NCBI GenBank assembly: GCA_910587765.1
Contig: CAJUNR010000043.1
Coordinates: 1-35,590 of the forward strand
Length of the DNA stretch: 35,590 nt
Direction of reading: 5' to 3'
Origin: an uncultured Lachnospiraceae bacterium
GTDB lineage: Bacteria; Bacillota; Clostridia; Lachnospirales; Lachnospiraceae
The notes under the pieces were generated by a model, which worked only from the letters and a program-made list of their open reading frames with translations, was not told the DNA's origin and searched no databases. Within the stretch, counting starts at the first letter, position 1. Each line of letters begins with the position of its first letter. Position numbers and translations under genes: made by a program. Below are positions 15,676 through 23,835 of the stretch, piece by piece.

Positions 15676-16311
15676 ATGAATGTAGCAAAGACCATTGACC
15701 ACACGATGCTCAAAGCAGACGCCACCACAAAGACCATCCGGAGATATTGTAAGGAAGCCAGGGAGCACGGTTTCGCTTCCGTCTGCGTCAACACCTGCCA
15801 GGTACCGTTGGTCGCAGAAGAGCTGAAGGGATCCGACGTAACGACCTGCTGCGTCGTAGGCTTCCCTCTGGGCGCCATGATCACTTCTGCCAAAGCATTT
15901 GAAGCATCCGAAGCGGTGAAGGCCGGAGCCGGAGAAGTGGATATGGTAATCAACATCGGAGCCATCAAGGACCAGAACTATGACCTGGTAAAAGAGGACA
16001 TCAAGGCAGTCGTCGAAGCCTCCAGGCCCGCCATTGTCAAAGTCATCATCGAGACCTGCCTGCTGACTGACGAAGAGAAGGTGAAGGCATGTGAGCTCTC
16101 CGTGGAAGCAGGCGCTGCTTTCGTGAAGACCTCCACAGGTTTTTCCACCGGCGGAGCCACTGTTGAAGACGTTGCTCTTATGCGAAAGACCGTTGGGGAC
16201 CGGGCACAGGTCAAGGCAAGCGGCGGCATCCGCACTCCGCAGGATGTGGACGCACTCCTGAAGGCAGGCGCCGACCGGATCGGAGCCGGCAACGGAGTCG
16301 TACTGCTCTAA
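15676..16311 (+). CDS. deoC: Deoxyribose-phosphate aldolase
   Basis: A 211-aa class I aldolase that splits 2-deoxyribose 5-phosphate into acetaldehyde and glyceraldehyde 3-phosphate. The Schiff-base lysine is Lys151 in AFVKTSTGFSTGGAT; the catalytic Asp89 (GEVDMVINIGA) and second lysine Lys180 (AQVKASGGIRT) are present. AAGGAGG lies 8 nt before the ATG. It diverges from the sugar operon under a shared type of operator, so a deoxysugar or nucleoside-derived pentose is a reasonable guess for the regulon's substrate. The next gene on the strand is a broken glycyl radical enzyme. Confidence 0.95.
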   Translation: MNVAKTIDHTMLKADATTKTIRRYCKEAREHGFASVCVNTCQVPLVAEELKGSDVTTCCVVGFPLGAMITSAKAFEASEAVKAGAGEVDMVINIGAIKDQNYDLVKEDIKAVVEASRPAIVKVIIETCLLTDEEKVKACELSVEAGAAFVKTSTGFSTGGATVEDVALMRKTVGDRAQVKASGGIRTPQDVDALLKAGADRIGAGNGVVLL

Positions 16312-16375
16312 CCGCTCCGGCTTTTGATTTTCACATCGGCTGACAGATAACATCCACATGAAGGGAGGTATTAAC

Positions 16376-17065
16376 TTGAATCTCAGTGCAGAACGCGCCC
16401 TGATTGCAACCAGAGTCTATCAGGAAACAGAACATCTGCCCCCGATTGCCAGAGCCGCTCTTGGCCTTGAGGCTGTTCTCGAGCAGATGGCCATTGAGAT
16501 TCACGACTGGGATCTGATCGTCGGGAATCAGGCGGACGGCCTGCGTGCTTCCACGATCAATCCTGCTGTTAATACCTGGATTGTGGATGAACCGGACCGC
16601 TTTGGACTTCGTGACGGTTCCCGCTTCCATATCACAGAGGATACGAAGACCTGTATCCGCAGGATCATTCCCTACTGGCAGAAGAAAAACGTATATGATC
16701 GGACCATGGCTCTGCTTCCCGAAGATACCAAAGACGTTATGGAAGGACTTGTATTTACCCGCGGCTACACACGGTCCAAGGGCTGCGGGCACTGGCTGGT
16801 CAATATGGAGCGGGTTCTGGCGGAAGGTTTTTCAGGCATTGAAGCCAGGGCCAGACAGCTTCGGAATGCCTGTGATCTGAGTGATCCGGACGGAGTGGAC
16901 AAGATCCCCTTCTACGATGCTGTCATCATGGTGTGCCAGGCAGTCCGTGATTTCGCACTTCGTTATCACAGACTTGCACTGGAAAAAGCAGAGACGGCAG
17001 TCTGTGAACGCAAAGAAGAACTGCGGCAAATGCGAAGAGGTCTGTCCGAAACATGCAATTCATAA
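16376..17065 (+). pseudogene. Glycyl radical enzyme (PFL-like), N-terminal remnant
   Basis: About 229 codons from a TTG with GGGAGG 7 nt upstream (an in-frame ATG lies at 16358). The text ERALIATRVYQETE, IHDWDLIVGNQAD and VFTRGYTRSKGCGHW is the N-terminal part of a PFL/glycerol-dehydratase-like enzyme, normally about 800 residues. After roughly residue 215 the frame runs into activase DNA and ends at a stop. The active-site Cys, the C-terminal Gly-radical loop and most of the barrel are gone, so it cannot be active. Which glycyl radical enzyme it was cannot be told from this part. Position after deoC suggests it once belonged to the same catabolic unit. Confidence 0.85.
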
Positions 17066-17663
17066 TCACCGGATCGACGAACGCCTCTGCGACTGCTGCG
17101 GGCGATGCTCCTATTACTGCCCCCAGGACGCCCTGCAGGTTTATGGCGAAGAAATTCCTCTGGAACAGTTTGTGGAAGAAGTTCTCCGCGATCAGGTCTT
17201 TTATGGACAGTCCGGAGGCGGCGTGACATTTTCCGGCGGAGAAGCCACGCTTCAGGCAGAATATCTTCTTTCCGCAGCGTCCCTCCTGCATCGAAAGGGC
17301 ATCCATACTGCACCGGAATCCAACGGACTCTTTTCCCGTCAGCTGTATTTTCAGCTCTCCCGGATCATCGATCAGTTTCTCATTGATCTGAAGCATATGG
17401 ATGGCTCCCGCCACCGGGAAGTCCTGGGAGTCTCCAACCAGGCTGTCATCCGGAATCTGTCCGATCTGTCTGACAGGGATCTGACCATCCGCCTGCCTGT
17501 CATTCCAGGCTTTAACGATGATGAAAACAATCTGCGCCGGACTGCGCGTTTTGCCAAAGAACTGAAAGTGCCGCGGCAGCCGCTGACTTTCCACAGTATG
17601 AGTGCCGCACAGCTGGAAGAAAAAAAGAACATATGCCGGCAGGAATGGGAGTGCATCCTGTGA
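17015..17663 (+). pseudogene. Glycyl radical enzyme activase, C-terminal remnant
   Basis: From about 17015, in a different frame from the enzyme fragment, the sequence reads NCGKCEEVCPKHAI and LCDCCGRCSYYCPQDAL (two ferredoxin-like cluster motifs), then GGGVTFSGGEATLQ, FLIDLKHMD and RLPVIPGFNDD. This is the body of a PflA-type radical SAM activase. The N-terminal part with the CxxxCxxC motif that binds the catalytic cluster is missing, so it cannot activate an enzyme. The C-terminal end (QEWECIL) also looks atypical. It is the other half of the deletion that removed the back of the neighbouring enzyme gene. Confidence 0.85.
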
Positions 17664-17710
17664 TGCGCTTCTTTCCCCTGTCAAATACATTTTATATACG
17701 GAGGCAGAAC

Positions 17711-18862
17711 ATGAAATCCCTGTTACGTTTTTTTACATCCGCATTTTTCTGCACGGTCTTTCTGGCCGGATGTTCCGGGCAGACCTCTTCCATCGCAACC
17801 GACCGGATCGCTCCGGTCATGCTGGACGGAAAATGCGGCTATATTGATGAAACCGGCACCATTGTCATAAAACCGCAGTTCGAAAACTGCAGCAGTTTTT
17901 GCACCAACGGACTTGCCAGCGCCTGCAGGGACGGAAAATATGGCTATATCGATACTTCCGGGGCGTTTGTCATCGAACCTCGGTTTGATTTTGCCTCTAT
18001 GTTTTCCAACGGTTATGCGGCAGTCTGTCAGGACGGACTTTATGGAGTTATCGACGAGGACGGAACTTATATTACAGAACCGGCTTACACCGGTATCCAG
18101 GATTTTGCTTCCTGCGGGCTGGCAGTTGTCATGCAGGATACTTTATACGGATATATGGACCGTTCCGGTCATCTGATTACAGAGATCCAGTATGACTCTG
18201 CAGATCCTTTCACGGATGACGGATATGCCCTTGTGTCTAAAAACGGCGTTTACGGCATCATCGACACAACGGGAGCCTTCGTAATTCCCATGGAATATGA
18301 ATATCTGGAAATGTTTGCCGCCAACGGTCTTGCCATGGTAAAAGTTAACGGAAAATATGGTTTTATTGACCGGCAGGAACAGACTGTCATCGACTGTCTC
18401 TTTGACGGCGCTTTTTCTTTTGCCGACAACGGACTGGCCGCCGCCGCACTGGACGGAAAATGGGGATTTATTGATGAATCCGGACAGATGATCATCGAAC
18501 CGCAGTATGACCTTGTCTATTCCTTTTCCAATGGCCGCACAATCGTAAAAAAAGACGGACTGGCCGGCATCATCGACGAAAACGGAGCAGAGATCCTGCC
18601 CCCTTCCTACTCCTATATCTCTTCTTATGGGGATAACGGAAAAGCTGTTTTTCGTGCAGACAATGATAAATGGGGCTTTCTGGATGAAAATGGACAGATT
18701 GCCATAGAACCTGTCTATGACTATGCTGCCGTATTTGATTCCGTTCCGCTGGCACTGGTCCAGAAGGACGGTATGTGCGGCGCTGTTGACGAAAACGGAG
18801 ATACTGTTATCGACATTGTATATCAGAATATCGGAATATTTACCCGATATACCGAAGAGTGA
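17711..18862 (+). CDS. WG-repeat lipoprotein
   Basis: This 383-aa surface protein starts at MKSLLRFF with CGGAGG 6 nt upstream, and has a lipoprotein signal peptide with lipobox FLAGC. The rest is ten WG-type repeats of about 35 residues, each with a G-x-I/V-D core such as KYGYID, KWGFID and KWGFLD followed by G-x-x-x-I-x-P. WG repeats form beta-propeller-like or extended beta structures, probably for binding. No catalytic motif is seen and the ligand is unknown. It lies 47 nt after the activase remnant and may be read from the same promoter. Confidence 0.9.
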   Translation: MKSLLRFFTSAFFCTVFLAGCSGQTSSIATDRIAPVMLDGKCGYIDETGTIVIKPQFENCSSFCTNGLASACRDGKYGYIDTSGAFVIEPRFDFASMFSNGYAAVCQDGLYGVIDEDGTYITEPAYTGIQDFASCGLAVVMQDTLYGYMDRSGHLITEIQYDSADPFTDDGYALVSKNGVYGIIDTTGAFVIPMEYEYLEMFAANGLAMVKVNGKYGFIDRQEQTVIDCLFDGAFSFADNGLAAAALDGKWGFIDESGQMIIEPQYDLVYSFSNGRTIVKKDGLAGIIDENGAEILPPSYSYISSYGDNGKAVFRADNDKWGFLDENGQIAIEPVYDYAAVFDSVPLALVQKDGMCGAVDENGDTVIDIVYQNIGIFTRYTEE

Positions 18863-18888
18863 ATATGTAGTTTTCAATACTATTTCTC

Positions 18889-18917
18889 TTGACATCCACA
18901 CGAATAAGCCCTATAAT
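18889..18917 (+). promoter_or_regulatory. Perfect consensus promoter of the NMO/FabK-like gene
   Basis: TTGACA (18889-18894), 17-nt spacer, TATAAT (18912-18917). The -10 box lies inside the left arm of the 51-nt palindrome at 18902-18952. Confidence 0.85.
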
Positions 18918-18952
18918 TATTTTGAATATCAAAATAATTATAGGGCTTATTC
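18902..18952. promoter_or_regulatory. 51-nt perfect palindrome over promoter (operator candidate)
   Basis: Two 24-bp arms pair perfectly around a 3-nt centre. The start point of transcription falls near the centre, so this is more likely a DNA-level operator than an RNA hairpin of the downstream gene; for read-through from the WG gene it could also act as a hairpin. The centre ATTTTGAATATCAAAAT resembles the site I recall for FabT-type MarR regulators of fatty acid synthesis. Confidence 0.75.
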
Positions 18953-18968
18953 CCGGAAAGGCATATGG

Positions 18969-20054
18969 ATGAACAAACAAGAACTACACATAGGAAACAA
19001 AACTGCGAAACTTCCGCTGATCCAGGGGGGCATGGGTGTCGGCGTCAGCCTCTCCGGACTGGCCGGAGCTGTCGCACGGGAAGGCGGCATTGGCATCATC
19101 TCCACCGCCCAGATCGGTTTTCGGGAACCGGATTTCGCTCAGGATTCAAAAAAAGCAAACCTGCGTGCCATGGTCTTTGAACTTGAGAAAGCAAAAAAAA
19201 TATCCCGACGGATGGACGGCACCTGTGACGGACTTCTCGGCTACAATATCATGGTCGCCACGAAAGATTATGGCGACTATGCACGCACAGCGGCCAAAGC
19301 CGGCGCAGATGTTATCATTTCCGGCGCCGGCCTCCCGGTGGATCTGCCCGCATATGTAGAGGGAACCGATACCAAAATCGCCCCCATCGTATCCTCGGAA
19401 AAGGCTGCCCGCATTATTCTGAAGATGTGGGACCGCCACTATCACCGCACGGCTGATTTTCTTGTAATCGAAAGCGCTCATGCCGGCGGACATCTGGGTT
19501 TTTCCAATGAGACGCTGTCCCGTCTGTATGAGAATGGCTTTGACTCTGATTATGACCAGGAGATCCGGAAGATCATCGCATGCACAAAAGGCTATGGAGA
19601 AAAATACGGGGTCTCCATCCCTGTCATCACAGCAGGAGGGATCCTGAATGCATCCCAGGTCTGTCATGCACTGTCTCTGGGTGCAGACGGAGTTCAGGTG
19701 GCCACTCCTTTCGTAACTACAGAAGAATGCGACGCTGCACTGCCCTTCAAGCAGGCTTATGTAAATGCATGCGCGGAAGAGATTGAAATCGTCACAAGCC
19801 CGGTGGGAATGCCCGCCCGAGCCATTCACAATTCTTTTCTCGACCGAATGAAAAAAGGCAGAGAGAAGATTACCCGATGCTATCGCTGCCTTGAAAAGTG
19901 CAGTCCGAACACTGCTCCTTACTGTATCACGCAGGCACTGATCCGGGCAGTCGAAGGCGATGTGGAGAACGGCCTGATCTTCTGTGGAGACAATGTCCAG
20001 TATCTGACCAAAATCTCAACTGTGCCCGAGGTAATCCGGACTCTTTTTCCATAA
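18969..20054 (+). CDS. Nitronate monooxygenase / FabK-like FMN enzyme
   Basis: A 361-aa FMN-binding TIM-barrel protein of the 2-nitropropane dioxygenase family, which includes nitronate monooxygenases and FabK enoyl-ACP reductase II. The start MNKQELHIGNK follows GGAAAGG by 8 nt. Motifs: LIQGGMGVGVSLSGLAGAVA at the N terminus, DVIISGAGLPVDLP, ESAHAGGHLGF with the catalytic-region His, ITAGGILNASQV and GADGVQVATPFV for FMN phosphate binding. The C-terminal segment with five Cys (RCYRCLEKCSPNTAPYCI...FCGDN) might bind metal or a cluster. The exact reaction is open. If FabK-like, its operator would make sense as lipid control, but this is inference. Confidence 0.85.
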   Translation: MNKQELHIGNKTAKLPLIQGGMGVGVSLSGLAGAVAREGGIGIISTAQIGFREPDFAQDSKKANLRAMVFELEKAKKISRRMDGTCDGLLGYNIMVATKDYGDYARTAAKAGADVIISGAGLPVDLPAYVEGTDTKIAPIVSSEKAARIILKMWDRHYHRTADFLVIESAHAGGHLGFSNETLSRLYENGFDSDYDQEIRKIIACTKGYGEKYGVSIPVITAGGILNASQVCHALSLGADGVQVATPFVTTEECDAALPFKQAYVNACAEEIEIVTSPVGMPARAIHNSFLDRMKKGREKITRCYRCLEKCSPNTAPYCITQALIRAVEGDVENGLIFCGDNVQYLTKISTVPEVIRTLFP

Positions 20055-20065
20055 AGCGCCTAAGG

Positions 20066-20104
20066 TACAGGCAGGGGCTGTCGCAAAACACACCCCTGCC
20101 TGTA
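20066..20104. terminator. Hairpin between convergent NMO and uvrB genes
   Basis: A 12-bp perfect stem (TACAGGCAGGGG at 20066-20077 pairing with 20093-20104). No long T-run follows on either side. The rest of 20055-20249 shows nothing else recognisable. Confidence 0.6.
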
Positions 20105-20249
20105 TACTCTGCAACGCTGTGCAGGTTCTTTTTCCCCGGAACATTCCATATGGGCGCTGCGCACACAGACGGAAGCTTTTTACGACAGTCCCTTCCATTC
20201 TGTACAAACTCCGATCACTTAATCTGCATGAGCCATGGTACCGGACTGC

Positions 20250-22238
20250 TTACTCCTTCAGTTCCTGAAGTTGCTTTTTCAACTCTACCATCTGGTCACG
20301 CAACATGGCTGCCGCTTCGAAATTCAGTTCTGCGGCAGCTTTCTTCATCTTCTTCTGAACCTCTCCGATCAGTTTTTCCAGCTCCTTCGCACTCATGGAT
20401 TCCGGATCCTTCTCGAACCTCATTTCTTCCTGCGCCACCTCTTTGGAGATGCGGATCAGATCTCGTACCGCCTTTTGGATCGTCTTCGGTGTGATTCCAT
20501 GCTCCTCATTGTACGCCTGCTGGATCTCTCTCCTGCGGTTCGTCTCTTCGATGGCAAGCCGCATGGAATCGGTCATGTTATCCGCGTACATAATCACATG
20601 CCCTTCACTGTTGCGCGCCGCGCGGCCGATAGTCTGGATCAGAGAAGTCTCGGAACGCAGAAAGCCCTCCTTGTCCGCATCCAGAATCGCCACCAGTGTG
20701 ATCTCCGGAATATCCAGCCCTTCCCGAAGCAGATTGATCCCGACCAGCACATCAAATACATCCAGACGCATATCCCGGATGATCTCCGTCCGTTCCAACG
20801 TATCCACATCCGAATGAAGATAGCGGACCCGGATCCCCAGCTCCTTCATATAATCGGTCAGATCCTCTGCCATCCGCTTGGTCAGTGTGGTAATCAGTAC
20901 TTTGTTATGCTTCTCTACCTCTTTGTTGATCTCGCCGATCAGGTCGTCGATCTGGCCCTCCACCGGACGCACGGATACTTCCGGGTCCAGAAGACCTGTA
21001 GGCCGGATGATCTGCTCGGTCCGGAACAGCTCATGATCCGCCTCGTATTCTCCGGGCGTCGCGGAGACGAACATCATCTGATTGATCTTGCTCTCAAACT
21101 CATCAAAGCTCAAAGGCCGGTTGTCCTTCGCCGACGGCAGACGGAACCCATAATCCACCAGCGTCCCCTTCCTGCTCTGGTCGCCGAAATACATCCCCCG
21201 GATCTGGGGGATCGTCTTGTGGGACTCGTCAACAATAATCAGAAAATCGTCTGGAAAATAGTCGATCAGCGTGTGGGGCGGCACCCCGGGAGCCGATCCT
21301 GCCAGATGTCTGGAATAATTCTCGATTCCCGAACAGAATCCCGTCTCTTTGAGCATCTCGACATCAAAATTCGTCCGCTCGGCAATTCTCTGCGCTTCCA
21401 GAAGCTTGTCCTCGCTTTTAAAATACTGGACCCGTTCCTCCAGTTCTTCCTCAATGGACCTGGCTGCTCTGCGGATCTGTTCCGCCGGAACCACATAGTG
21501 GGACGCGGGAAAAACAGCCACATGCTCCCGAATCCCCTTGATCTCTCCGGTCAGCACATCGACTTCGGAAATACGGTCTACTTCATCTCCAAAAAATTCC
21601 ACCCGGATCGCTGTATCCGACTCACTGGCCGGAATGATCTCCAGCACATCCCCCCGTACCCGGAAGGTACCCCTTTTAAAATCCATCTCATTCCGGTCGT
21701 ACTGAATATCGATGAGCTGACGCACCACCTCATCCCGGTCTTTTTGCATACCCGGCCGCAGGGAAACCATCATCTTTTCAAAGTTCTCCGGCTCTCCCAG
21801 TCCGTAGATACACGACACGGAAGCCACGATCACCACATCCCTCCGCTCGATCAGCGCCGTCGTCGCCGACAAACGCAGCTTGTCGATCTCGTCATTGATG
21901 GAGGAGTCCTTGGCGATGTAGGTGTCGCTGGAGGGGACGTAGGCCTCCGGTTGGTAGTAGTCGTAGTAGGACACAAAATACTCTACTGCGTTCTCCGGGA
22001 ACATCTCCTTGAATTCTCCATAGAGTTGCGCCGCAAGCGTCTTATTGTGGGCGATGACCAGCGTCGGCTTCTGCAATTCCTGAATGACATTCGCCATCGT
22101 AAATGTCTTGCCGGAACCCGTAACCCCTAGTAAAGTCTGGAATTGGTTGCCCTCCTTGAAGCCTTTGACCAGCTCGGCGATGGCCTGCGGCTGGTCGCCT
22201 GTGGGCTTGTAGGGGGCTTGTAATTTAAACTCTGGCAT
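20250..22238 (-). CDS. uvrB: Excinuclease ABC subunit B
   Basis: A full-length 662-aa UvrB, the damage-verifying helicase-like subunit of nucleotide excision repair that is loaded by UvrA and recruits UvrC. Walker A GVTGSGKT (residues 38-45), the damage-probing beta-hairpin YYDYYQPEAYVPSSDTYIAKD near 90-110, DEIDKLRLSAT, DESHKTIPQIRGMY, GINLLREGLDIPE and QTIGRAARNSEG are all present, and the C-terminal UVR motif (FEAAAMLRDQMVELKKQL) that contacts UvrC is intact. GGAGG lies 7 nt upstream of the ATG. A possible LexA box lies about 260 nt upstream. Confidence 0.97.
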   Translation of the reverse strand: MPEFKLQAPYKPTGDQPQAIAELVKGFKEGNQFQTLLGVTGSGKTFTMANVIQELQKPTLVIAHNKTLAAQLYGEFKEMFPENAVEYFVSYYDYYQPEAYVPSSDTYIAKDSSINDEIDKLRLSATTALIERRDVVIVASVSCIYGLGEPENFEKMMVSLRPGMQKDRDEVVRQLIDIQYDRNEMDFKRGTFRVRGDVLEIIPASESDTAIRVEFFGDEVDRISEVDVLTGEIKGIREHVAVFPASHYVVPAEQIRRAARSIEEELEERVQYFKSEDKLLEAQRIAERTNFDVEMLKETGFCSGIENYSRHLAGSAPGVPPHTLIDYFPDDFLIIVDESHKTIPQIRGMYFGDQSRKGTLVDYGFRLPSAKDNRPLSFDEFESKINQMMFVSATPGEYEADHELFRTEQIIRPTGLLDPEVSVRPVEGQIDDLIGEINKEVEKHNKVLITTLTKRMAEDLTDYMKELGIRVRYLHSDVDTLERTEIIRDMRLDVFDVLVGINLLREGLDIPEITLVAILDADKEGFLRSETSLIQTIGRAARNSEGHVIMYADNMTDSMRLAIEETNRRREIQQAYNEEHGITPKTIQKAVRDLIRISKEVAQEEMRFEKDPESMSAKELEKLIGEVQKKMKKAAAELNFEAAAMLRDQMVELKKQLQELKE

Positions 22239-22286
22239 ATGAAAACCTCCAATTTGTGACCGAAAAAAGTTTGCTTATTAGCCCGA

Positions 22287-22369
22287 AATTCGTGTAATTT
22301 GATTTTCGATTCGTGTAATTTGGGCTTGCAAAGCTGGCGAATAAGCGTTAAAATAGCAATTACACGAAT
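22287..22369. repeat. Three copies of an ATTCGTGTAAT motif upstream of uvrB
   Basis: ATTCGTGTAAT occurs at about 22288 and 22309 in direct orientation and, inverted, as ATTACACGAAT at 22359-22369. The first two are about 21 nt apart (two helical turns). They could be binding sites for a regulator or recombinase arm sites. Confidence 0.7.
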
Positions 22370-22474
22370 GCAGGTCACAAAACCGTATTTTTAAAACGAA
22401 ACAACACTGAATAACACCAGCCAGTACAGATAGTATTATCCAGTCATTTGGTTTTTCATTATAACACATAAGTC

Positions 22475-22519
22475 AAAAAAAGTACAGACCAAAATCGAAC
22501 TTTTGTTCTGTACTTTTTT
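22475..22519. terminator. Bidirectional A/T-flanked hairpin downstream of the recombinase gene
   Basis: AAAAAAGTACAGA at 22476-22488 pairs with 22507-22519. Read on the minus strand it ends in TTTTTTT, fitting an intrinsic terminator for the recombinase gene that stops at 22551. Confidence 0.75.
22496..22509. promoter_or_regulatory. Possible LexA (SOS) box
   Basis: CGAAC-TTTT-GTTCT in the loop of the hairpin matches the Gram-positive LexA consensus CGAAC-N4-GTTC well. A minus-strand TATAAT at 22464-22459 could be the -10 of a promoter reading towards uvrB, a known SOS gene. Its -35 is poor. Confidence 0.45.
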
Positions 22520-22550
22520 CATGCGATTTGATTATGCCAGTATCTTAGTT

Positions 22551-23834
22551 TCATGCAAGGAACTCACTGATTTGTTCTATATAATTATCTTCTGAAAAAT
22601 CTGTACCGCTTTCACATTCTTCCTTTGGGATTACTTCATCAATAAATGGCTGGAGATCGTCTAAGCAGTCCTCGATGATTTCGGCTGTATCTCCGTAAAC
22701 ATCTATGGTGATGATTTCTTTCGCATGTCCCATTAGCTGTGATACCGCTTTGGGATTGAAATTGTTCTTTAATAAAATGGTACAGAAGGTACTTCTCAAA
22801 TCATGCCATCTTATATCGGGCAGTCCATTGTCCTCCAACAGCTTCTTATAATGCCTCCAGTGAAAATCCTTGCTTCTCGGACGCCCATAAGTGGAACAGC
22901 AGATATAATCCAAATCCTGAAATGTGCCTGACCGCCTTCTGCGGTTCTTCTCATACACTTTTCTTTCTTCCAGAATGGCTTCAAACACATAATCCGGTAT
23001 GGGGATGGTTCGGTAGCTGGACGGCGTTTTCAATCCGATTTCCTGCTTTGTAAACGTCTTAGCCGGGAAGTCCCCGGCAGTCGTGTTGGGTTTCTTGCCT
23101 AACTGCCGCTGCACTTTCAATGTCCGGTTGATATAATCTATATCCGAATATTTTACCCCATTGATTTCACACCGCCTCAACCCCAACAGCACTGCAAAAA
23201 GTACCTGCATATGGATTGGCGTTTCCCTGCTCGCTTCAATGAGCGTTAAAACCTGCTCCATATTCAGCGTCTTTTGTGTATCAATGTTCCGGGTGTGATA
23301 GGCTTTTTTCTCTACCTGCTTTGGGAGAGCCACATCAATCGTCGGATTTATGGAAATGATTTTCTTATTCACAGCATACTGCATGGACGTATTCATCACC
23401 GTTTTTACCAGCCTTGCAATAGAAGTCGAAGCAGCCGCTTCTTCATAATAAAGGCTCTGGATATGGCTCCGTTTGATTTCCGTCATTCTGATGTTGCCCA
23501 TCGCCGGAATCACATGGTTATTCACGATATTGGAATAGGTTTCATAGGAGCCGCTTGTTATGCGTGGGCGCATTTCTTTTTCAAGCCAGAACAGCATAAA
23601 GTCTTTTACTTTTACGCTGGTATATACCACATATGTGCCAGAATATAATTCGCCCAGCGTCTTGTCCCTGTCCGTGTTTGCCGCTTTCTTTGTAGCAAAT
23701 CCGGATTTCTGCTGCGGTATTTTTGTCCCGTCCGCATAAATCAGCACCACACGATAGCCAAACTTATTCTTGATCGGCGTGACGTTATAAACCTTCCAGT
23801 CCACAAACTGCTGTAATTTCAAATCAAATTCCAT
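22551..23834 (-). CDS. Tyrosine recombinase (integrase), distal of two
   Basis: This 427-aa protein has an N-terminal arm/SAM-like domain (KDFMLFWLEKEMRPRITSGSYETYSNIV) and a C-terminal catalytic domain with Arg in LLGLRRCEINGVKYSDID, HDLRSTFCTILLK (the H-x-x-R pair), MGHAKEIITIDVYG (His and nucleophile Tyr). The start MEFDLKLQ lies one base after the stop of the upstream recombinase with GGGACGGG in front, so the two are translated together. It is closest to the element's end, as expected for an integrase acting on the junction at about 22400-22550. The acidic C-terminal tail after the Tyr is longer than usual. Confidence 0.9.
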   Translation of the reverse strand: MEFDLKLQQFVDWKVYNVTPIKNKFGYRVVLIYADGTKIPQQKSGFATKKAANTDRDKTLGELYSGTYVVYTSVKVKDFMLFWLEKEMRPRITSGSYETYSNIVNNHVIPAMGNIRMTEIKRSHIQSLYYEEAAASTSIARLVKTVMNTSMQYAVNKKIISINPTIDVALPKQVEKKAYHTRNIDTQKTLNMEQVLTLIEASRETPIHMQVLFAVLLGLRRCEINGVKYSDIDYINRTLKVQRQLGKKPNTTAGDFPAKTFTKQEIGLKTPSSYRTIPIPDYVFEAILEERKVYEKNRRRRSGTFQDLDYICCSTYGRPRSKDFHWRHYKKLLEDNGLPDIRWHDLRSTFCTILLKNNFNPKAVSQLMGHAKEIITIDVYGDTAEIIEDCLDDLQPFIDEVIPKEECESGTDFSEDNYIEQISEFLA

Positions 23835-23835
23835 G

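Noticed and set aside
16376..17663. A single functional fusion of glycyl radical enzyme and activase by frameshifting
   Set aside because: Both essential catalytic motifs are absent from the two parts, so a frameshift would still give an inactive protein.
20235..22130. 631-codon open frame antisense to uvrB
   Set aside because: It is a shadow of uvrB with no start signal or recognisable motif. Other long antisense frames (such as 7887-9452 opposite the permeases) were dropped for the same reason.
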